Program-made: the position numbers and the translations under genes
Notes under the pieces: generated by a model
The model's input: the letters and a program-made list of their open reading frames with translations, nothing else
What the model was told of the DNA's origin: nothing
Databases searched by the model: none
NCBI GenBank assembly: GCA_026168455.1
Contig: CM047428.1
Span: 21,852,759-21,916,758, forward strand
Direction of reading: 5' to 3'
DNA length: 64,000 nucleotides
Source: Theocolax elegans
Taxonomy: Eukaryota > Arthropoda > Insecta > Hymenoptera > Cerocephalidae
In this document: positions 35,451 to 49,385 of the stretch, piece by piece
How the letters are laid out: each line of letters opens with the position of its first letter
Numbering within the stretch: position 1 is the first letter of the stretch

Positions 35451-38329
35451 TTAAATCAGTATTCATAGTCGAATTTGTTTCCTACATATTTTTATATAAT
35501 AGATATTAATGATTCTGTCCAACAACTAGGACATGTCCAATTACTGCAGGGTCTTTTACCTTAATTTTGACTTTTCAATAATATTAATTTTTTATCCTCA
35601 CCAGTTCAATAAATTATTTTCGAACAGCGAGTATACGTCTAACCTTAAATTAACCTGAAAAATTTGCTCAGTTTTATCTGTTATTACATTGAAAAAATAT
35701 CTCATCATTTTCTCAATAATTCCAAGACGAATTCAATTTTTAAAGTTACAACTATCCGACTTTAAAATTAAAAAAAAACTCGCCAATTTCTATCTAAAAA
35801 CTCGTTTAAGACATCCTTTACCTTCAAAAATTCGTTCACAAACCTATTTAAAACTCTCTATCCCCTTGTTTCTCTAAGAGTTCTGTCGACATCTTTTGAA
35901 ACAAGAAAAAAAAAGAAAGAAAAGTAGAACTACTCTGCATTAATATGTTTTAAATTATTCTGCATGCGATGTCGTTTTATATATGTATATATTTGTGTCG
36001 AAGGTAACAGTTTTCTCGAGCTTATATATACATTTATTATTCATTTTAATTTTACGTAATAAGAATATATATTTATAATTTCTATTCGAGTATAACAAAT
36101 CGTTACATTTTGACAATAGATGCGTTTATAAATAAGAAAAGCAAAAAAGGAAAAATAACTCATTGATTTATTAGATAAAACTTAATAAAAGAATTATTTA
36201 CAAGGGGAATTTTGCACGGAGTTTATTATAATGCAAAGTGTATATTTTTACAGAATCCGTTTTAAGTTGCGTTAAAGATATTTTTATTCAAGGCGTTTTT
36301 TACTCGTCGATGTTGGGTATATATCGTCACTCTTGCGCGATACACTCCTGTGTGTATATACGTCTCGCGACAATGAGATACATATTGTTGTGTTACATTT
36401 TTATAAATTTAAAATTTATGAAAAATTGTAATTTTCAAAAAAGAATAAATGAATTTTTGTTTTATTAGAAAAGGAGGACATTTGAAAAATTGTAATTTTT
36501 AAAAACAAGTAATGATATTTGTTTTTTTAAAAAGAAAAATTTTTTTTTGGTTAATTACTTAGCATTTGGACAAAAAACTGTGATTTTTAAGAACCAGTAA
36601 TCATTTTTATTTCATTAGAAATTGTTCATTCTGAGGTTAGGTGATATAATTTTTGAGTAGATTGATTAGTTTTCAGGCAGAAAAAAATGTATCCCAAATG
36701 TTTAAAATTGTACTAAAGCTTCTTAGAAAAAATGAACATAAAATGTATTTTAAAAACTATATTTCTAGAAATATTATCGAATTTAATTATATGAGCATTT
36801 AATTGAATTAAACTGACTAAAATAGATGAAATTTAACTGGTTTAAGTAAAAAAATATTTAATTAAATTAAATTTATTTTATTTAGTTCAAATGACATCAA
36901 CTTAATGCTAATAAATATACAATTAACTTACTCCCTATAGTATTTCTTCGTAATCATAACAGAAAAAAATTAAGAAATTTCTAAGTAACTTTAGAAGTTA
37001 GTATTGAATTGAATCCAAACAAATATTTAAACGAAATATATTCGCATAAAATATACGTGTTTTAACCGAAAAAATATCCGCTCGAATTATTTGCAGTAAA
37101 GTTTTATTCAATTCAATGTTGTTGATTGAAATTCAATTTTACTTGAATTTATAAATTCGCAAATATTATTAAATTATTTTCTAATTATTTAATAGTTTCA
37201 GAATAAACATTAGATCTTTTGATTTAAAAATATTTTGAGGTTATGTTCAAAATTCACCCTAGCTGTATGTAACAGCTCAAGATACCCAAGTAGAAATTTC
37301 AAAACAATTTGGTATGGTTAATACGAACTGGTTGAATTTTAAAAATCGTTAGATACTATGAATAATCAGCTATAAAATACCTAACCTCGAAACATTAGAA
37401 AAGTTATTTATTTGCTACAGGTATATCTATCTATCCATTTCGACTTTAACTTTTTGTTTTATAGTTTCCGCTCCATTTTCCACCTGATAAGTTTAAATGA
37501 TAAACGCACATACGTATATACTTAATCTCCATCTTAAAAACTCTAAAAAATCTCGTTCACAATCACACTCTAATGAAATAACACCCCTGTCGTCGACACA
37601 TCCTTAGAAAACACAAAACAATAATTTTCGAACGTGAATTGGCCTGATTACAGTTATAAAATATCGATCGTGACTTGTATATAACCTTAGCAGCATTTGA
37701 CACATCCCAGACGGATGGTGTACGAGGGTTAAGTCAAGTACCTATAAACACTCTCACGTACGTACATACATACGTACATACATAGATGTTATATGTCGCA
37801 TCCCCCCCCTTGGTTTTCCGATTAACGTGACTCGCGAGATAACCAAAAGCGGTGGACTATCATGATAAACCCTTCTGTGTGCGTGTGTGTGTGTATCGCA
37901 ATACTCGAACGCTGAGCGATAACGACCGTGGGCGGATTCGAGAATATTTTGGATACAGTGTGTGTATACATATATATATAAACATACAGACACCTGGCAG
38001 TGAGTTAAATTTCCGATTGGATGTTGAAACGCGAATTGGATGTTAATATTGGTCAAATTTTCTAGGTTATATATTTTCGTTTCTTTTTTCGTTTTACAAG
38101 GCATAGAAGAAGGTTACGATCAAGATTCATTTGTAAAAGAGGATAAACCTGATGTTCATATTTTCGCTCGTCCAGTGTAGGGATGTAAAGTATTCAATCA
38201 ATCAAATATTTATTAAGACAAAATATATTGAATCGAAATTAATAATCAATTTCATAGATTTAAATAAAGTCAATTACATATTGATTCGACGTACAATATT
38301 ATCTCCTACATTACGTATTTAACAATTTA
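35451..38329. other. AT-rich intergenic DNA, no gene seen
   Basis: Open frames here are short and of simple composition. A CpG-richer patch with (GT)n and (CGTA)n lies at about 37740-37980. Confidence 0.45.
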
Positions 38330-38640
38330 ATTTAATACTATTATCTTAAAAATTTAATTTTTTTTAATTTAATTCAATTTTGTTTCTTTAAATATTGATT
38401 TCGCTAAATTCAATTCAATTTTATTTCCTAAAATTTTCATTTCTTCGAATATAAACCAATATTATTTTTTAATATTTTCATTTCGACAAATTCAATTCAA
38501 TATTATTTTTTTAAATTTTCATTTTTCAAAGTCAATTCAAATACTAATTCTTAAAATTTGTACATCTTCGAATTGAATTTAATATAAATTGCCAGAATAC
38601 TCTTTTCTTCGAATTCGATTTAATACCAATTTTGACTACT
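38330..38640 (+). repeat. Degenerate ~41-bp minisatellite, locus 1
   Basis: Repeats of the type TTCGAATTCAATTCAATATT followed by ATTTCTTAAAATTTTCATTT. Units are imperfect. Confidence 0.7.
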
Positions 38641-39769
38641 TTTTAATACAAAATATTAATAACCACTGAAACACATAGTTATAAACATTATATTAATTAT
38701 TTATAATAATGTTCATTGTTATATGTAAACAAGAATAATAAAATGCCTCATTAACAACAAACATTATAAAATCAAAACTTCAAATTTACGCGCTCATCGA
38801 CATATTGAATCACGTGTTTAACCTACATAATCACGATGTACACAGCATCCAGTGCATTCTTTAGTAAATAAATAAAAAAAAACGACTGACACAAGGAAAA
38901 ACTAGATACACAGCACTAATATGAAAAATATGTGTGTGTATGTGTGTGTGTATACATATATAAATTATTATATATCAAGGCTACATATTTTGAATTTAAT
39001 TAGATCAATAATTTATTAATATTTATATTATACACGCATCTCTTACTAGTATTCCGCAAAAAATGTTTATAACATCGATTATCGAAAAAAAAACAATAAA
39101 TTCTGTGCTTCGTGACGTAATAAAGTTTAATTACAAAGCATTTTAAAAACAAACCGACTATTAAGTAAGTTACTCGTTACAAACACTTATTCGATCTTAC
39201 AATAGTTTCGAATTCAATTATAAAAAGATTCGAGTTATCGTATTGTTTAAATTTTTTACCACGCTCGATACGATTAATTAATTTGTCTGCTTATATATAC
39301 TTACATTTTCACAGTTTATTTTGTACTCGCGTCTCTAAGTCTGTACTATACACAATTTTAGGTTAGGACGTAACTGAGGCTGTCATGTGTATATACAAGA
39401 TTGCCATTTCATTAATGATTTATCATTGCTTCGAGATATTCGTTTGAGTGTTTAGTAAACTGTGCATAAGTGCGATTGATTTTCATTAATTGTCACAATC
39501 GTGTCCGATAAATTTATAAATATATACAAAGAAAAAATTTTTTTGTATCTTAGAGAATGATGAAATATTGAATTGAAATACATAGAGACGTTCGTAGATT
39601 TAATAAATTTTTATATTAAAATTATATACGTTTTTAATCTCGAGCTGAGGCTGTTTTTTTAACGAGATTTTAAATTGTATTTTAAAAATTTTTTCTGTAA
39701 GTTTTGAATGTAGTAAAATGTTTCACGAAAAACGATGCCGAATTGGTATACATCATATAATTCTTATTC
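38641..39769. other. AT-rich DNA between two minisatellite loci, nothing recognised
   Basis: Contains a short (GT)n/(TA)n patch near 38930-38970 and no convincing coding sequence. Confidence 0.45.
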
Positions 39770-40090
39770 AAATACATTTTTGTTTAAATCACTTCAATCA
39801 ACTTTATTTCTTCAAAATTAATTTTTTAAAATTCAATTCACTGTTGCTACTTCTTAAAATTATTATTTCTTCGAATTTAATTCACTGTTACTTCTTAAAA
39901 TTCTTATTTCTTCGAATTCAATTCAATGTTACTTCTTGAATTTCTTATTTTTTTGAATTCAATTAAAATTTTTTTTAAATCGAGTTCTATAAATTCAATT
40001 TAATTTTTCTTTTTGAATTCAATACGATATAATTTCTTAAATTGCAATTCTTTAGATTCAATTCAATATTATTTCTTTGAAAATACAATT
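39770..40090 (+). repeat. Degenerate ~41-bp minisatellite, locus 2
   Basis: The clearest locus: AATTCAATTCA-type words lie at about 39831, 39873, 39915 and 39955, a 41-42-bp period, separated by ATTTCTTCG and TACTTCTTAAAATT. Confidence 0.8.
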
Positions 40091-40824
40091 GATTAACATT
40101 TTCCCTGTGTTGTAGACTCCAAGTAACGAAGTAAATGTAAATTCGAAAATAAAAGTCCTAAAGTATAACCTCCAAATAGCTACACCTTGAAATATTGTAA
40201 TACCTGCATTATCCTGCGATAAAATCTCAAGGTATTGTTAAAATTGTCACTATTCTTTGAAAATAAAAATATTGCGCTACATTAAATACACATGAGTTTC
40301 GAATTTATGTATGAGTACGTAAAGTAGAATAAAAAAAGAGACGTTTTTCAATGACATCGAATTTCTTTTCTTAAACCTGCATATTTAAATTTCTACGCTG
40401 ATTGTGTAAAATTTTCTAACGTTACGTCTTTATTATCTTTTTTTTTAAACTATTGTTCAATCAAAAGTGCGGCATGCGAGGTTAATCGAGTCAGTCAATA
40501 AATACGTGACAAACAGTATAATAGAAAAAAATTAAAATTTATATTTTAATGGTAATGACAAACGTGTTATAGATATTATTTTTTTACCTTTGTAGATTCG
40601 ATAAAGGAAGTGATGAAAAAAGTAGGTAAAAATAATATACAATTATTGCTTCGCTTTATGTCGATAGTAATTGTTTTTTAAACGATACAATTATTAAATT
40701 TTTAAATGATTAACGTATTGAAATATTTAAGTATAATATGATATTTGTCAATTATTAAAAATGATTAGTAGACAGATAAACGGAGAAGAGATTTAGTGAA
40801 TTGCAGAATTGTATTTTGAAAAAT

Positions 40825-41200
40825 AATATTGAATTGAACTTAAAAAAGAAACCTATAAAAAAATTCAGTGAATCAAAGAAAGGGGGTTGTCAATCAAAGA
40901 AGACATAATATGAAATTGAATTTAAAGAAATATATTCGAAGAAAATGGAATGGAATTTTTTCGAGTAATAATATTCAATTTCATTTAGATTTTTATGGAA
41001 ATTTGATGAATTAAATACTTGTATCTGAAGAAATAATACATTGGATTGTATTAATAATAAATTAAAATGTAATTGAAACTGAATTCTTAGGAACATACTT
41101 CGGGTTATAATCTTGAGTCGAATCAAGAAGTACTTATTAAATTTTCTTAATACTGTAAAAAAATGAATTGAATCGAGTTGAATCAAGATTTATTCAATGT
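40825..41200 (-). repeat. Degenerate ~41-bp minisatellite, locus 3 (opposite strand)
   Basis: Minus-strand version of the same family (ATTGAATTGAACTTAAA, GAAGAAATAATACATTGGAT). Confidence 0.6.
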
Positions 41201-41745
41201 TAATAAAATGCATGAATAAAAAACGATAGTAATTGGATTGAACTAAAACAACATTTTTAAGTATGTGAATGTTTAAAGTGAAGATTTAGTCAATTATATT
41301 TGTAAGTAAATAATATGATATTGAAAATCATTAAATATTATTTTACTCAAAAAATATGCACAAAATCGTGCAGAAGTATTTTTCATGAAATTTCAATAAA
41401 TTTCATATCAATTCATAAAATACTAGAAAAAAATTGCTTAAATACTACGAGTATTATACATATTAAATCCCCAAACAGAAAATGATTACACCTAACCTCA
41501 AAATTTTCATTTTCCAGTAGGTAAGAAAAATCACTAGAGTGACAATAATCTTCCAAAATTAAACACATATATAATAGAATAAGCATAAACGAATAAACTA
41601 AACTTACAAAACTTAATTTTTCCCACAGTAAGTAATAAAGAAAAACCACTCCTCCTCCGGCGTCTAAAAATAAAAGAAAAAATAAACAAGTTACAGTAAA
41701 AATCTCTTTTTTTCACACAAAGGATTAAAGGAAAAAAAAATTGTC
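41201..41745. other. AT-rich DNA, no gene seen
   Basis: Only low-complexity open frames. Confidence 0.4.
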
Positions 41746-42120
41746 GTGTGACAAAACGACTTGAGACGTCGCGAATCGAAACGACGAATTATCTTCCGGT
41801 CGCTTCTTCTACTTCTTCTTCTTCGTCTTTCTTGTCGGTGGTTCTCTTGAAAAGATATAGGGAGAAAAAGAAAAAGGAAAAATTCCCGCGGTATAGAACG
41901 AAAAGGAGATATGCTCTCCTCCTCGTCGTCGTCGTCGTCGTCCTCGTGGTTGTTCGTTCGTGCACAATGGCTCTGACCGAGAGCTATTTCCGGTCTACTG
42001 GTCAGGGACACACATCGCGCGCGCCTATAAGCCGCCCCTCTCGCTTGAATATATATCGTAGACGCTGCTGTGTCGCACGTGTGCATAATTACACCTCATC
42101 CTCCGACTCTCCTTTCTTTT
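41746..42120. promoter_or_regulatory. CpG-rich block with TCG triplet run and TATA-like box
   Basis: GC content is clearly above the surroundings. It holds (TCG)n at about 41926-41943, CGCGCGCGCCTATAAGCCGC (TATAAG at 42026-42031) and CACGTGTGC. The composition suggests a promoter or 5' UTR. Overlapping open frames on both strands are driven by the TCG/TTC triplets and show no known domain. No exon downstream could be confirmed. Confidence 0.25.
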
Positions 42121-42374
42121 TTTTCTTCTTATTTTGTTTTCTTTTTTTCTTTACGCGTGTACACTTTTGTTGCTTTAATTAGTTCAACGGGGTGGTGGTG
42201 AGAATTTTCGTGTCAACTTGGTGTTTTTTTTCTCTTTTTTGAAAATTTACGAAAGTGACGACAGGGTTTAGAATTTGAGCGATTTTATTGGAAATTTTAG
42301 CGAGTTTTAGGTTGGTCTTTTTTTTTGAGAGCAACTGATGTGTAAAATGAGTGTAGTTAAATTTTTAGATTCAT

Positions 42375-42975
42375 TTTTTTAACGCAGGTGATTTATTTGC
42401 CAATTTTTTCACTGTGAAAAATTACCGTGACAATGCAGTCAAAATTACAGTGATTCTTTTTTTATAAAATTATAAGTTAATTTTTATCTAACAGCTTATG
42501 CAACTATTAGGTTCACGTTTTAATTCAAACAATTTTATTACAAAAATTTTTGTGATGTACAAATTACCGTGACAGCGCAGTCAAAGTTATAGCATTTTCT
42601 TTTTAAACTATACAACATTGTAAGTTAATTTTTGTCTAGCAGGTGATACAATATATTAGGGGCATCTTGGAGTCAAGGTGATTTCGTAAAAAAATTTACT
42701 CAAAAAATTATCGTGACAGTACGATAAAAATCATTTAAAGATGAATTTTTACCTTTATTTTTCTGAAGTTAATGAGTAGATTTTTGTAACTATAAATTAC
42801 CGTGACTGCACTATCATTTTTTTTTCTGTTTGTTAATCATCGGATCATTGTTAATGGTTTTAATCATCGAACATTTAATAATTTTACCTCGTTGTTACGG
42901 TAATTTTTACAATTTCGTTATTTTAATTTATCGAAAAAAAAGACTACCTTGACAACCCTATCATAATTATATAGC
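42375..42975 (+). repeat. Degenerate ~143-bp tandem repeat
   Basis: Five related blocks begin with a form of AAATTACCGTGAC at 42421, 42563, 42707, 42796 and 42943 (spacings 142, 144, 89 and 147). Between them a GTAAGTTAATTTTTGTCTA-type stretch and AATATATTAGG-type words also recur. Confidence 0.7.
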
Positions 42976-43087
42976 GAATTTTATATTTTATTAATTATTA
43001 TTAACATTAAAGTTTAGTAAATGAAGATGAAGACAAAACCGTTTTCGAAACGTTGTCGATTCACATCATTAAATCGAAAACTCGTAC

Positions 43088-43155
43088 GAAGAAAAGCACA
43101 ACTCAGATTTTGTAATGTTATGTTACATGGAAAAATGTGAGTTGTGCTTTTCTTT
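43088..43155. ncRNA. Candidate miRNA-precursor-like hairpin
   Basis: The 24-base arm starting CGAAGAAAAGCACAACTCAG pairs with the arm ending GAGTTGTGCTTTTCTTTG at 22 of 24 positions. Inner bases TGTAA/TTACA extend the stem, leaving a loop of about 7 bases and one small bulge. A 68-nt single-loop hairpin is right for a pre-miRNA. I recognise no known miRNA seed, and a short inverted repeat of a dead MITE could look the same. Confidence 0.3.
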
Positions 43156-43334
43156 GTTCAAGGCGTCGAGATTGAGTCATTAAATTGATCATCAAACCAA
43201 TACAAATTACAAATACACGAGTGTAAAATATAAAAAAGTAATTAAGGATTATTAGGAGACTGAAATTGAAACGAATAAAGAAATATTTTTATTTAAAATA
43301 AATAAAAATTAAAACCGGAAGTTCGTTTTAGCTG

Positions 43335-43342
43335 TATATAAG
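43335..43342 (+). promoter_or_regulatory. Candidate TATA box
   Basis: TATATAAG stands before a CpG-rich stretch (GTGCAGCG...GCGTCGAGTGCGCGACACGCG). The setting is promoter-like, but no transcript start or exon can be shown. Confidence 0.2.
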
Positions 43343-46300
43343 GCTAGTGCAGCGTACCCATACTTGCGTCGAGTGCGCGACACGCGCCCCTTGATATAAC
43401 ATAACGAATTTTTTAGAAACTTTAAAACATTTTTGGTTTATGTTTCTCATAACTAAGACTTTCATATTTTTTACTTTTTTATCCCGGTAATTTTTTAATT
43501 AATTTCTTATCGCGTTAAATTTCTAATAAAGTTGAGTAGAAAATATTTTTATAAAAAAAAATACCGCGATTGAACATCAAAAAAATTTTAAGTACAATAT
43601 TTAGGTTCTTTATTTCTCAAACACATTTTACCTTGGTATCACGGTAATTTTGATCAGAACACTCTTCGCTATAAAATATATCGACATTTTGGAAATTTTC
43701 AATTCATTTTTCAGCTTGTGCTGTCTGCACAGATCGATAAGCGAATTCCAATTTTAACTTGGACGTTTACCAATTAGATAATTAATTCAATCGTTATAGA
43801 TTATTATACTCTCGAATGAATAAAACGGTACGTTACATAAATTATCATAAATTACACGCGCATTATTAATACGTATATTACGGATTATTATTCACATAAT
43901 TATATACATGTTATTTAAAATATTGGTAATTCATCGAACGAATTAAAATAACTTACGTACATTTGCTATCGATCGAGGAGCACATTATTACCTTTCGTTT
44001 AAATTTTTTCAAAATTGTATATCAGCTGCAGTTCGAGTAAAAAGTAATCAAAGAATGTAACTTAAAAATCTTTTTGGCTTACAAGAATTCATATGGTATG
44101 TCTGAGAAAAAAAAAACAATCGTTACGAGAGAGGTTATGTAAGCGCATTAACAAAACTTAACCTAAAAAGTCATAATATTTGTAAGGTAATATTTGTCAT
44201 TGAATTTTTGGAGAAAATTTCCTTTTAGAAATATCATCGTCACACCAAAGTAAAATAGAGTCGCAATAGTACATTTTTTTCTCTATAAGAATTAATCTAA
44301 ATTTTTTTTTTAAATTTATAAAGAAATAAACATTGTATATACTGTTCTTTTAAGAATTACTCTGACAACGTGGAAAATTTCGGAGTTTTCTTACCTGTAC
44401 GAGAAATATTAATTCACAAAAAATTCGTAATATTAGATACAAAATCATTTTAATTTTAATATTATTATATTTAGAAAGTAATAAAATTGTCAGTTATTTT
44501 GTATTAGATGCAATATTTCGAATTCCAAATAATAGATGAATAATTTTCTACATGTTACTGTTATCAAGGCGTTAATAGACACATATTATAAAAGTTATTT
44601 GTCTACACTTAAACGTTCGAATTTTCGGAAGAAATATATAAAAACTGAAATAATCATGATATTTCTATTTCGCTTGGTTCGATAAATAATAAAAATGCAT
44701 TTCATAATTTTTGAAATTCAAAACAATGCTTTTAATGAGTTTTCGACAAATCGGACCTCACCTTTTTTATTCCATTGTTACGGTATTTTTGTAGGATTCT
44801 AGTAGCATCACGTTTTTTTCGCCGGTAATTGGCTGAATTGTAACGAAATTCGAATAGGTTATGTTACAAAAAAATTTAGTTATAATCATTTTCTGTTTTT
44901 AGCATATAGCGATTTAATTGTAATTTGGCAATTTTTGTATTATTCTTTCTTTTATTTTTTCTTTGCACTGACAATAAGAAATTTGCAAAAACCTGCGTAT
45001 ATTAAAAATAATCAAATCTAACTAAGAAATCGGATTAATTTTATAACGTAAAATTGACAATAATCCTATGGTACAAATTTTTTAAAATAGAATCAGCGAA
45101 AAGTGAACAAAAATATATTTTAAATAAAAAAAAATATATTTTAGTTCCAGCCATACACTTTTTCTCGCATCTTTGAAGCATCAAATTAACTTTAAATCTA
45201 GTTCTAACCCATAAAAGTGCCATTAAAAATGGTCGAGATAAGAATGTAATAAAATTGTATTTATCTTCGTAAGTACTGTAACTATGATAAAAATCAGTTG
45301 TAAATTACACTAACACTTTACGAATTTTTTAAGTTGCTCTCGCGAGAATGTGATAAAGTTAGTTGTACGTTTTGAGGTTATGTTTGTTTCATCATGAGCT
45401 GAAAAATGGACCAAATAGCAATTCATCACAGGTTTGTCGTTACCAATTTTTAATATATCGGTTTCCGAGAATGAAATTTTCATTTGATATAAACATTTAA
45501 AAGATTAAAATGTAAACGATTGTTATTTAATAATTTGCTAACTTTTCATTTAAGGAACAAAACACTATTTAGTCTGTAAAATTCTTAAAAATAAAAAATT
45601 GTTTTATTGTATATAAACTCGAATACAAAAGTACCAAATAATTAAATAACTAGTAATTCTGTAAAGTTCCAGGTCAATATATGAAGGACACCCTAAATTT
45701 CTATACCGAAAGTATACAATTTTCCGTGATGCCGCCACCTTAATAACTTGATATTCATGCTTTTATAATTATATTTCATTTACATTCTAACAATTAATTT
45801 AAAAAAGCTTTTCCCAAGATTTTAGGCCAATTTAATTAAACTTCAAAAATAGACCATACTTAATATCTTATTTTATGCGCATTAACACAATGTTCTGTAT
45901 TACCATGAAATAAATTGTTCAATTGAAATTTTTGTTTTGAATTTTTACAGGTCTAAAGTGTCCGGACCCCTTCAAATCTCAGACCATACCACTATGGGTA
46001 AACCAACCTAAAAAAAATCCTCTTACCCCTTTTCGATCATAAAATGGACACTAATGATATTAATCAAACACGATAATAAACCAACTTTTCCTGCACCACT
46101 CTTCAATATCCTCGTTCAACGAGACATTTCGAGGTTATGTTTTCCACGAACGTGTACACAACGTATATAACTCTCCACCGATAATAATAATAATCGAATC
46201 GAACGAAATGTGAAAAGGAAAAAAAACTAAAATAAAAGGAGAAGCATCAATTACGAAATTTTAACGTTATATACCCTTCGACTAAAATGCAATTACCGAC

Positions 46301-46700
46301 ACCACGCACACACATACATGTATACTTTATCAATTAATCAGTTCACTTGGCTCTTACAGTCTGAGTATATAGGGTTTAAGTAGACACGCGATATATTGTA
46401 CATCGTGCCACGGGTTGGATGGGAAAGGTTTAAGTGCCTAGAGTCTAGGCAATGACATCGACACATATAGTGTCGCTGACCGTTCGAGTGGATTTTCTTC
46501 GTCGTGTACACGCGCGGCACTAAGAAATAATAATTCGTTTTATGCTTCGCCCACCATTTTTTTTTCTTCTTCCTCTTTTTTTCTTATGCTTCAAGTATTT
46601 AAAGAGGAAGAGAGCTTTCTAATATATGGAGATATCTCGATCGCCGCGTTTACATGAAGGGGAGAAAAGAAGAAAGAGAGAGAGAAAGAGAGAGAGAGAA
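43343..46700. other. AT-rich intergenic DNA, no gene seen
   Basis: Short frames only. Single words such as ATTACCGTGACA-like sequences reappear here, and a CpG-richer patch is at about 46360-46540. Confidence 0.4.
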
Positions 46701-46701
46701 A

Positions 46702-46718
46702 TAGGTTAGGTTAGGTTA
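46702..46718 (+). repeat. Short TTAGG-type run
   Basis: TAGGTTAGGTTAGGTTA, three units of the canonical insect telomere repeat, right after a (GA)n tract. Confidence 0.7.
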
Positions 46719-46739
46719 TTTTCGGGATGAACAGGACGA

Positions 46740-46890
46740 TTTTAATTTAATAGTATTTCTTAATATTTTCATTTCGTCGAATTTCAAAGTCAATTCGAAT
46801 ACTGTTTCTTGAAATCGGTATTTCTTCGAATTCAATTCAGTAAAGCTTTTTAAACTGTTCATTTCTTCTTGAATTGAATTCAATATTATG
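46740..46890 (+). repeat. Degenerate ~41-bp minisatellite, locus 4
   Basis: Contains TTTCTTCGAATTCAATTCAG and related units of the 41-bp family. Confidence 0.65.
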
Positions 46891-46899
46891 AGCTTTCGA

Positions 46900-49385
46900 G
46901 GAAGGGATAAAATTATGGATAATTGATTAAAATTTGGTAGACATTTGGTTGATTTTAAGGTTAGGAACCTATTTTACATCGGTTATAACTCTAACCATTA
47001 TCTATCGAGTTTTAAAAAAAAGACTACTTTTGCAATGGAGCTCGCTGATCGGTATCACGTTTGCACAAGAGTGGTGAAATAGTATAAAATAAAATATGAA
47101 AATGTGAGGTTAGGTCATTCTACTTAAAAAGGAGGATAGGAGAATTATGAAATTTATGAAGTTGAGATATAAAATTGAGAGAAATTAATTATGACTTTGA
47201 AGATATATATGGGTTGGTTTTAATGTTTTCATGTTTGGAATGTCTATTTTTTACGTTATATAATTAGTCACTTTCTACATTGACCTTTCAAAAAAAACTG
47301 CAACTTTACCTAAAAAATCGTTTTAATATCTACTTGGTATGGTCAGGTACGATATAATGTTGACATATGCATGTGCGAGGTTGTCATTATTTTACTTCAG
47401 AATTGTAATATAAAAAGTGAGAATAGGATTGAAATGGTTTAAAAAATTAATAATAATCGCTCAATAAAAATTAAGCTATTTATTTATATTGTGAGATTAG
47501 AAATATCTGTTTTACAGGTTATAATAAGGCACGGTTTTTAAAAAATACAAGTTCTTATGTCAATAGAAAAAATCGGTTTGTGAAAGAAAGCTATTAATTC
47601 CAGAATATTCTCATCATTTCCAAGCAATAATTATAGGTTAATTATAGAACTGTATAGTTATTTGAATTCGAATTCCCCTAGATTTTATAAAAACGTACAC
47701 ACACTTTTTCCCGCATAGGTTTCGTTATTAATTTTTTTTTCTTTTTCATTATTGCGAATAACGAGTTATCGTATAAAAACATTAGACGACTTTCGACTTG
47801 AATTTCCGTATATATAATATCTAAAAAGAAAGAAAAAGTCACCTTAACCTCAAATCACTGTACAATACGCACCGCATTCGATAACGAAACAAACAATAAT
47901 TATAAATAAATTAAATAGAAGAAAAAAAAAATTATTTTTCCCGCGTTTCTTCTTTCGGATTGTCTGTATCACTTTTCAATGTAACGTACGCGTTTGAATA
48001 AGTGCTGTATTACAACTTGCTCGAAGAAAAGAAAATCTCTGTAAAAATATACACAACGATTGGCATGCAACGCGAATAAGAAATAAAAGTGCGAAGCGTG
48101 AATGAGCTTTAGACGAGAAAGAAAAAGAGAGACGTTTCAAGTTTTATATATAAATATATCCAATAAAAGTCGGTGACAACTTTATTATATATATTATGCC
48201 GTAATATATCGTGTGGTCGGTATACACGCAAATAACAGTGCAAAAAAGATGGTATAAGGAAAAAAAAAATATCGCGTACTATATATTGTCATTATTTTAT
48301 GAATTAACGTCGCGACGACGCTTTCAAACAAATGGAAATGTGATTAGCATTGTGATTACGAACGATTGACATATATGTGTATATATACACATATAGTCGT
48401 TTTTCTCTAGGGATTTTTTCTTTTCGATTATTGGAATTTCAGAATTTTGAAGAGAAAGAAGAATTTTGGCTACATTTTTTCTTTTGTGTTCATTTTTATA
48501 TAAACAACTCGTGTGCGTGTGTGTGTATATATAGGTATTCTGAATTAAATCTTTATAGTGATTTCTAGCACATTTTTTTTTAATTTCTGAAGACAAACGA
48601 ACTTAGTCGCGTTGACTTAGTTTTTAGTATCAACGCCTAAGTTTCATTGTTTAATTGAAAGAATTAGCAATCACGTAAATTTTACGTTAATTTAATCAAT
48701 AAAATGTTTATAGCAATTTTTAACATACTTTTTTTCGAATTTATAGCAGTAAGTTCAATCAAATAGTTTTAGTTCCATTTTTCTTATTTTAATAAACAGC
48801 CCACTCGAGTTAAATCATAAATTTTTGATAGAAAAGTCACCAATAGAATAAAATATTTCTAGTGATTTTTAACATATATTCGAATTTTAGATGATAAATC
48901 GAATTAATTGCTATTGTTCTATTTTTGGTATGCTCAAACTGCCTCAAAATTTCAAGTATTGTTCGCATTGCACAATAGTGTAATGAATTATATCTAGTGA
49001 CATCTCAAAACCTATTTTCTTTCAAATTCTTTTGTTAAATCGAAAACTTTCGAATATTGTAACGATCCACAATTGAAATTAAAGGTGTATTACGTTTTTT
49101 TTACATTTGAGTTTGTTCATTGGAGGTTGATTGAAACTCGAGTTATTTTAATTTACGTAGAACACCTCTTCCCTATATTACAAAAAAAAAAGTTACAACT
49201 AGTAAAAAAACCTCATATATCATTTTCAGACCAATCGATTTCCAATATTAGATCTAAATTATTTAATTCGTGAGAATTTCACTTCGTATTAACAAACAAA
49301 TATAAAACGACTATGATCGTCTCTTAAGGACAAACATTATAAATATTAATAATGTCTGCGAAAATTTCACTTGACACGTATTAAA
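46900..49385. other. AT-rich intergenic DNA, no gene seen
   Basis: Simple-sequence (TA/CA) patches near 48370-48400 and 48515-48535. Open frames are compositionally simple. Confidence 0.4.

Noticed and set aside
37754..38104. 116-codon minus-strand frame
   Set aside because: Contains (GT)n and (CGTA)n simple sequence and no recognised domain or splice partner.
41691..42182. 131- and 144-codon frames with Asp/Glu or Ser runs
   Set aside because: They overlap on opposite strands and are generated by TCG and TTC triplet repeats; no domain or splice support.
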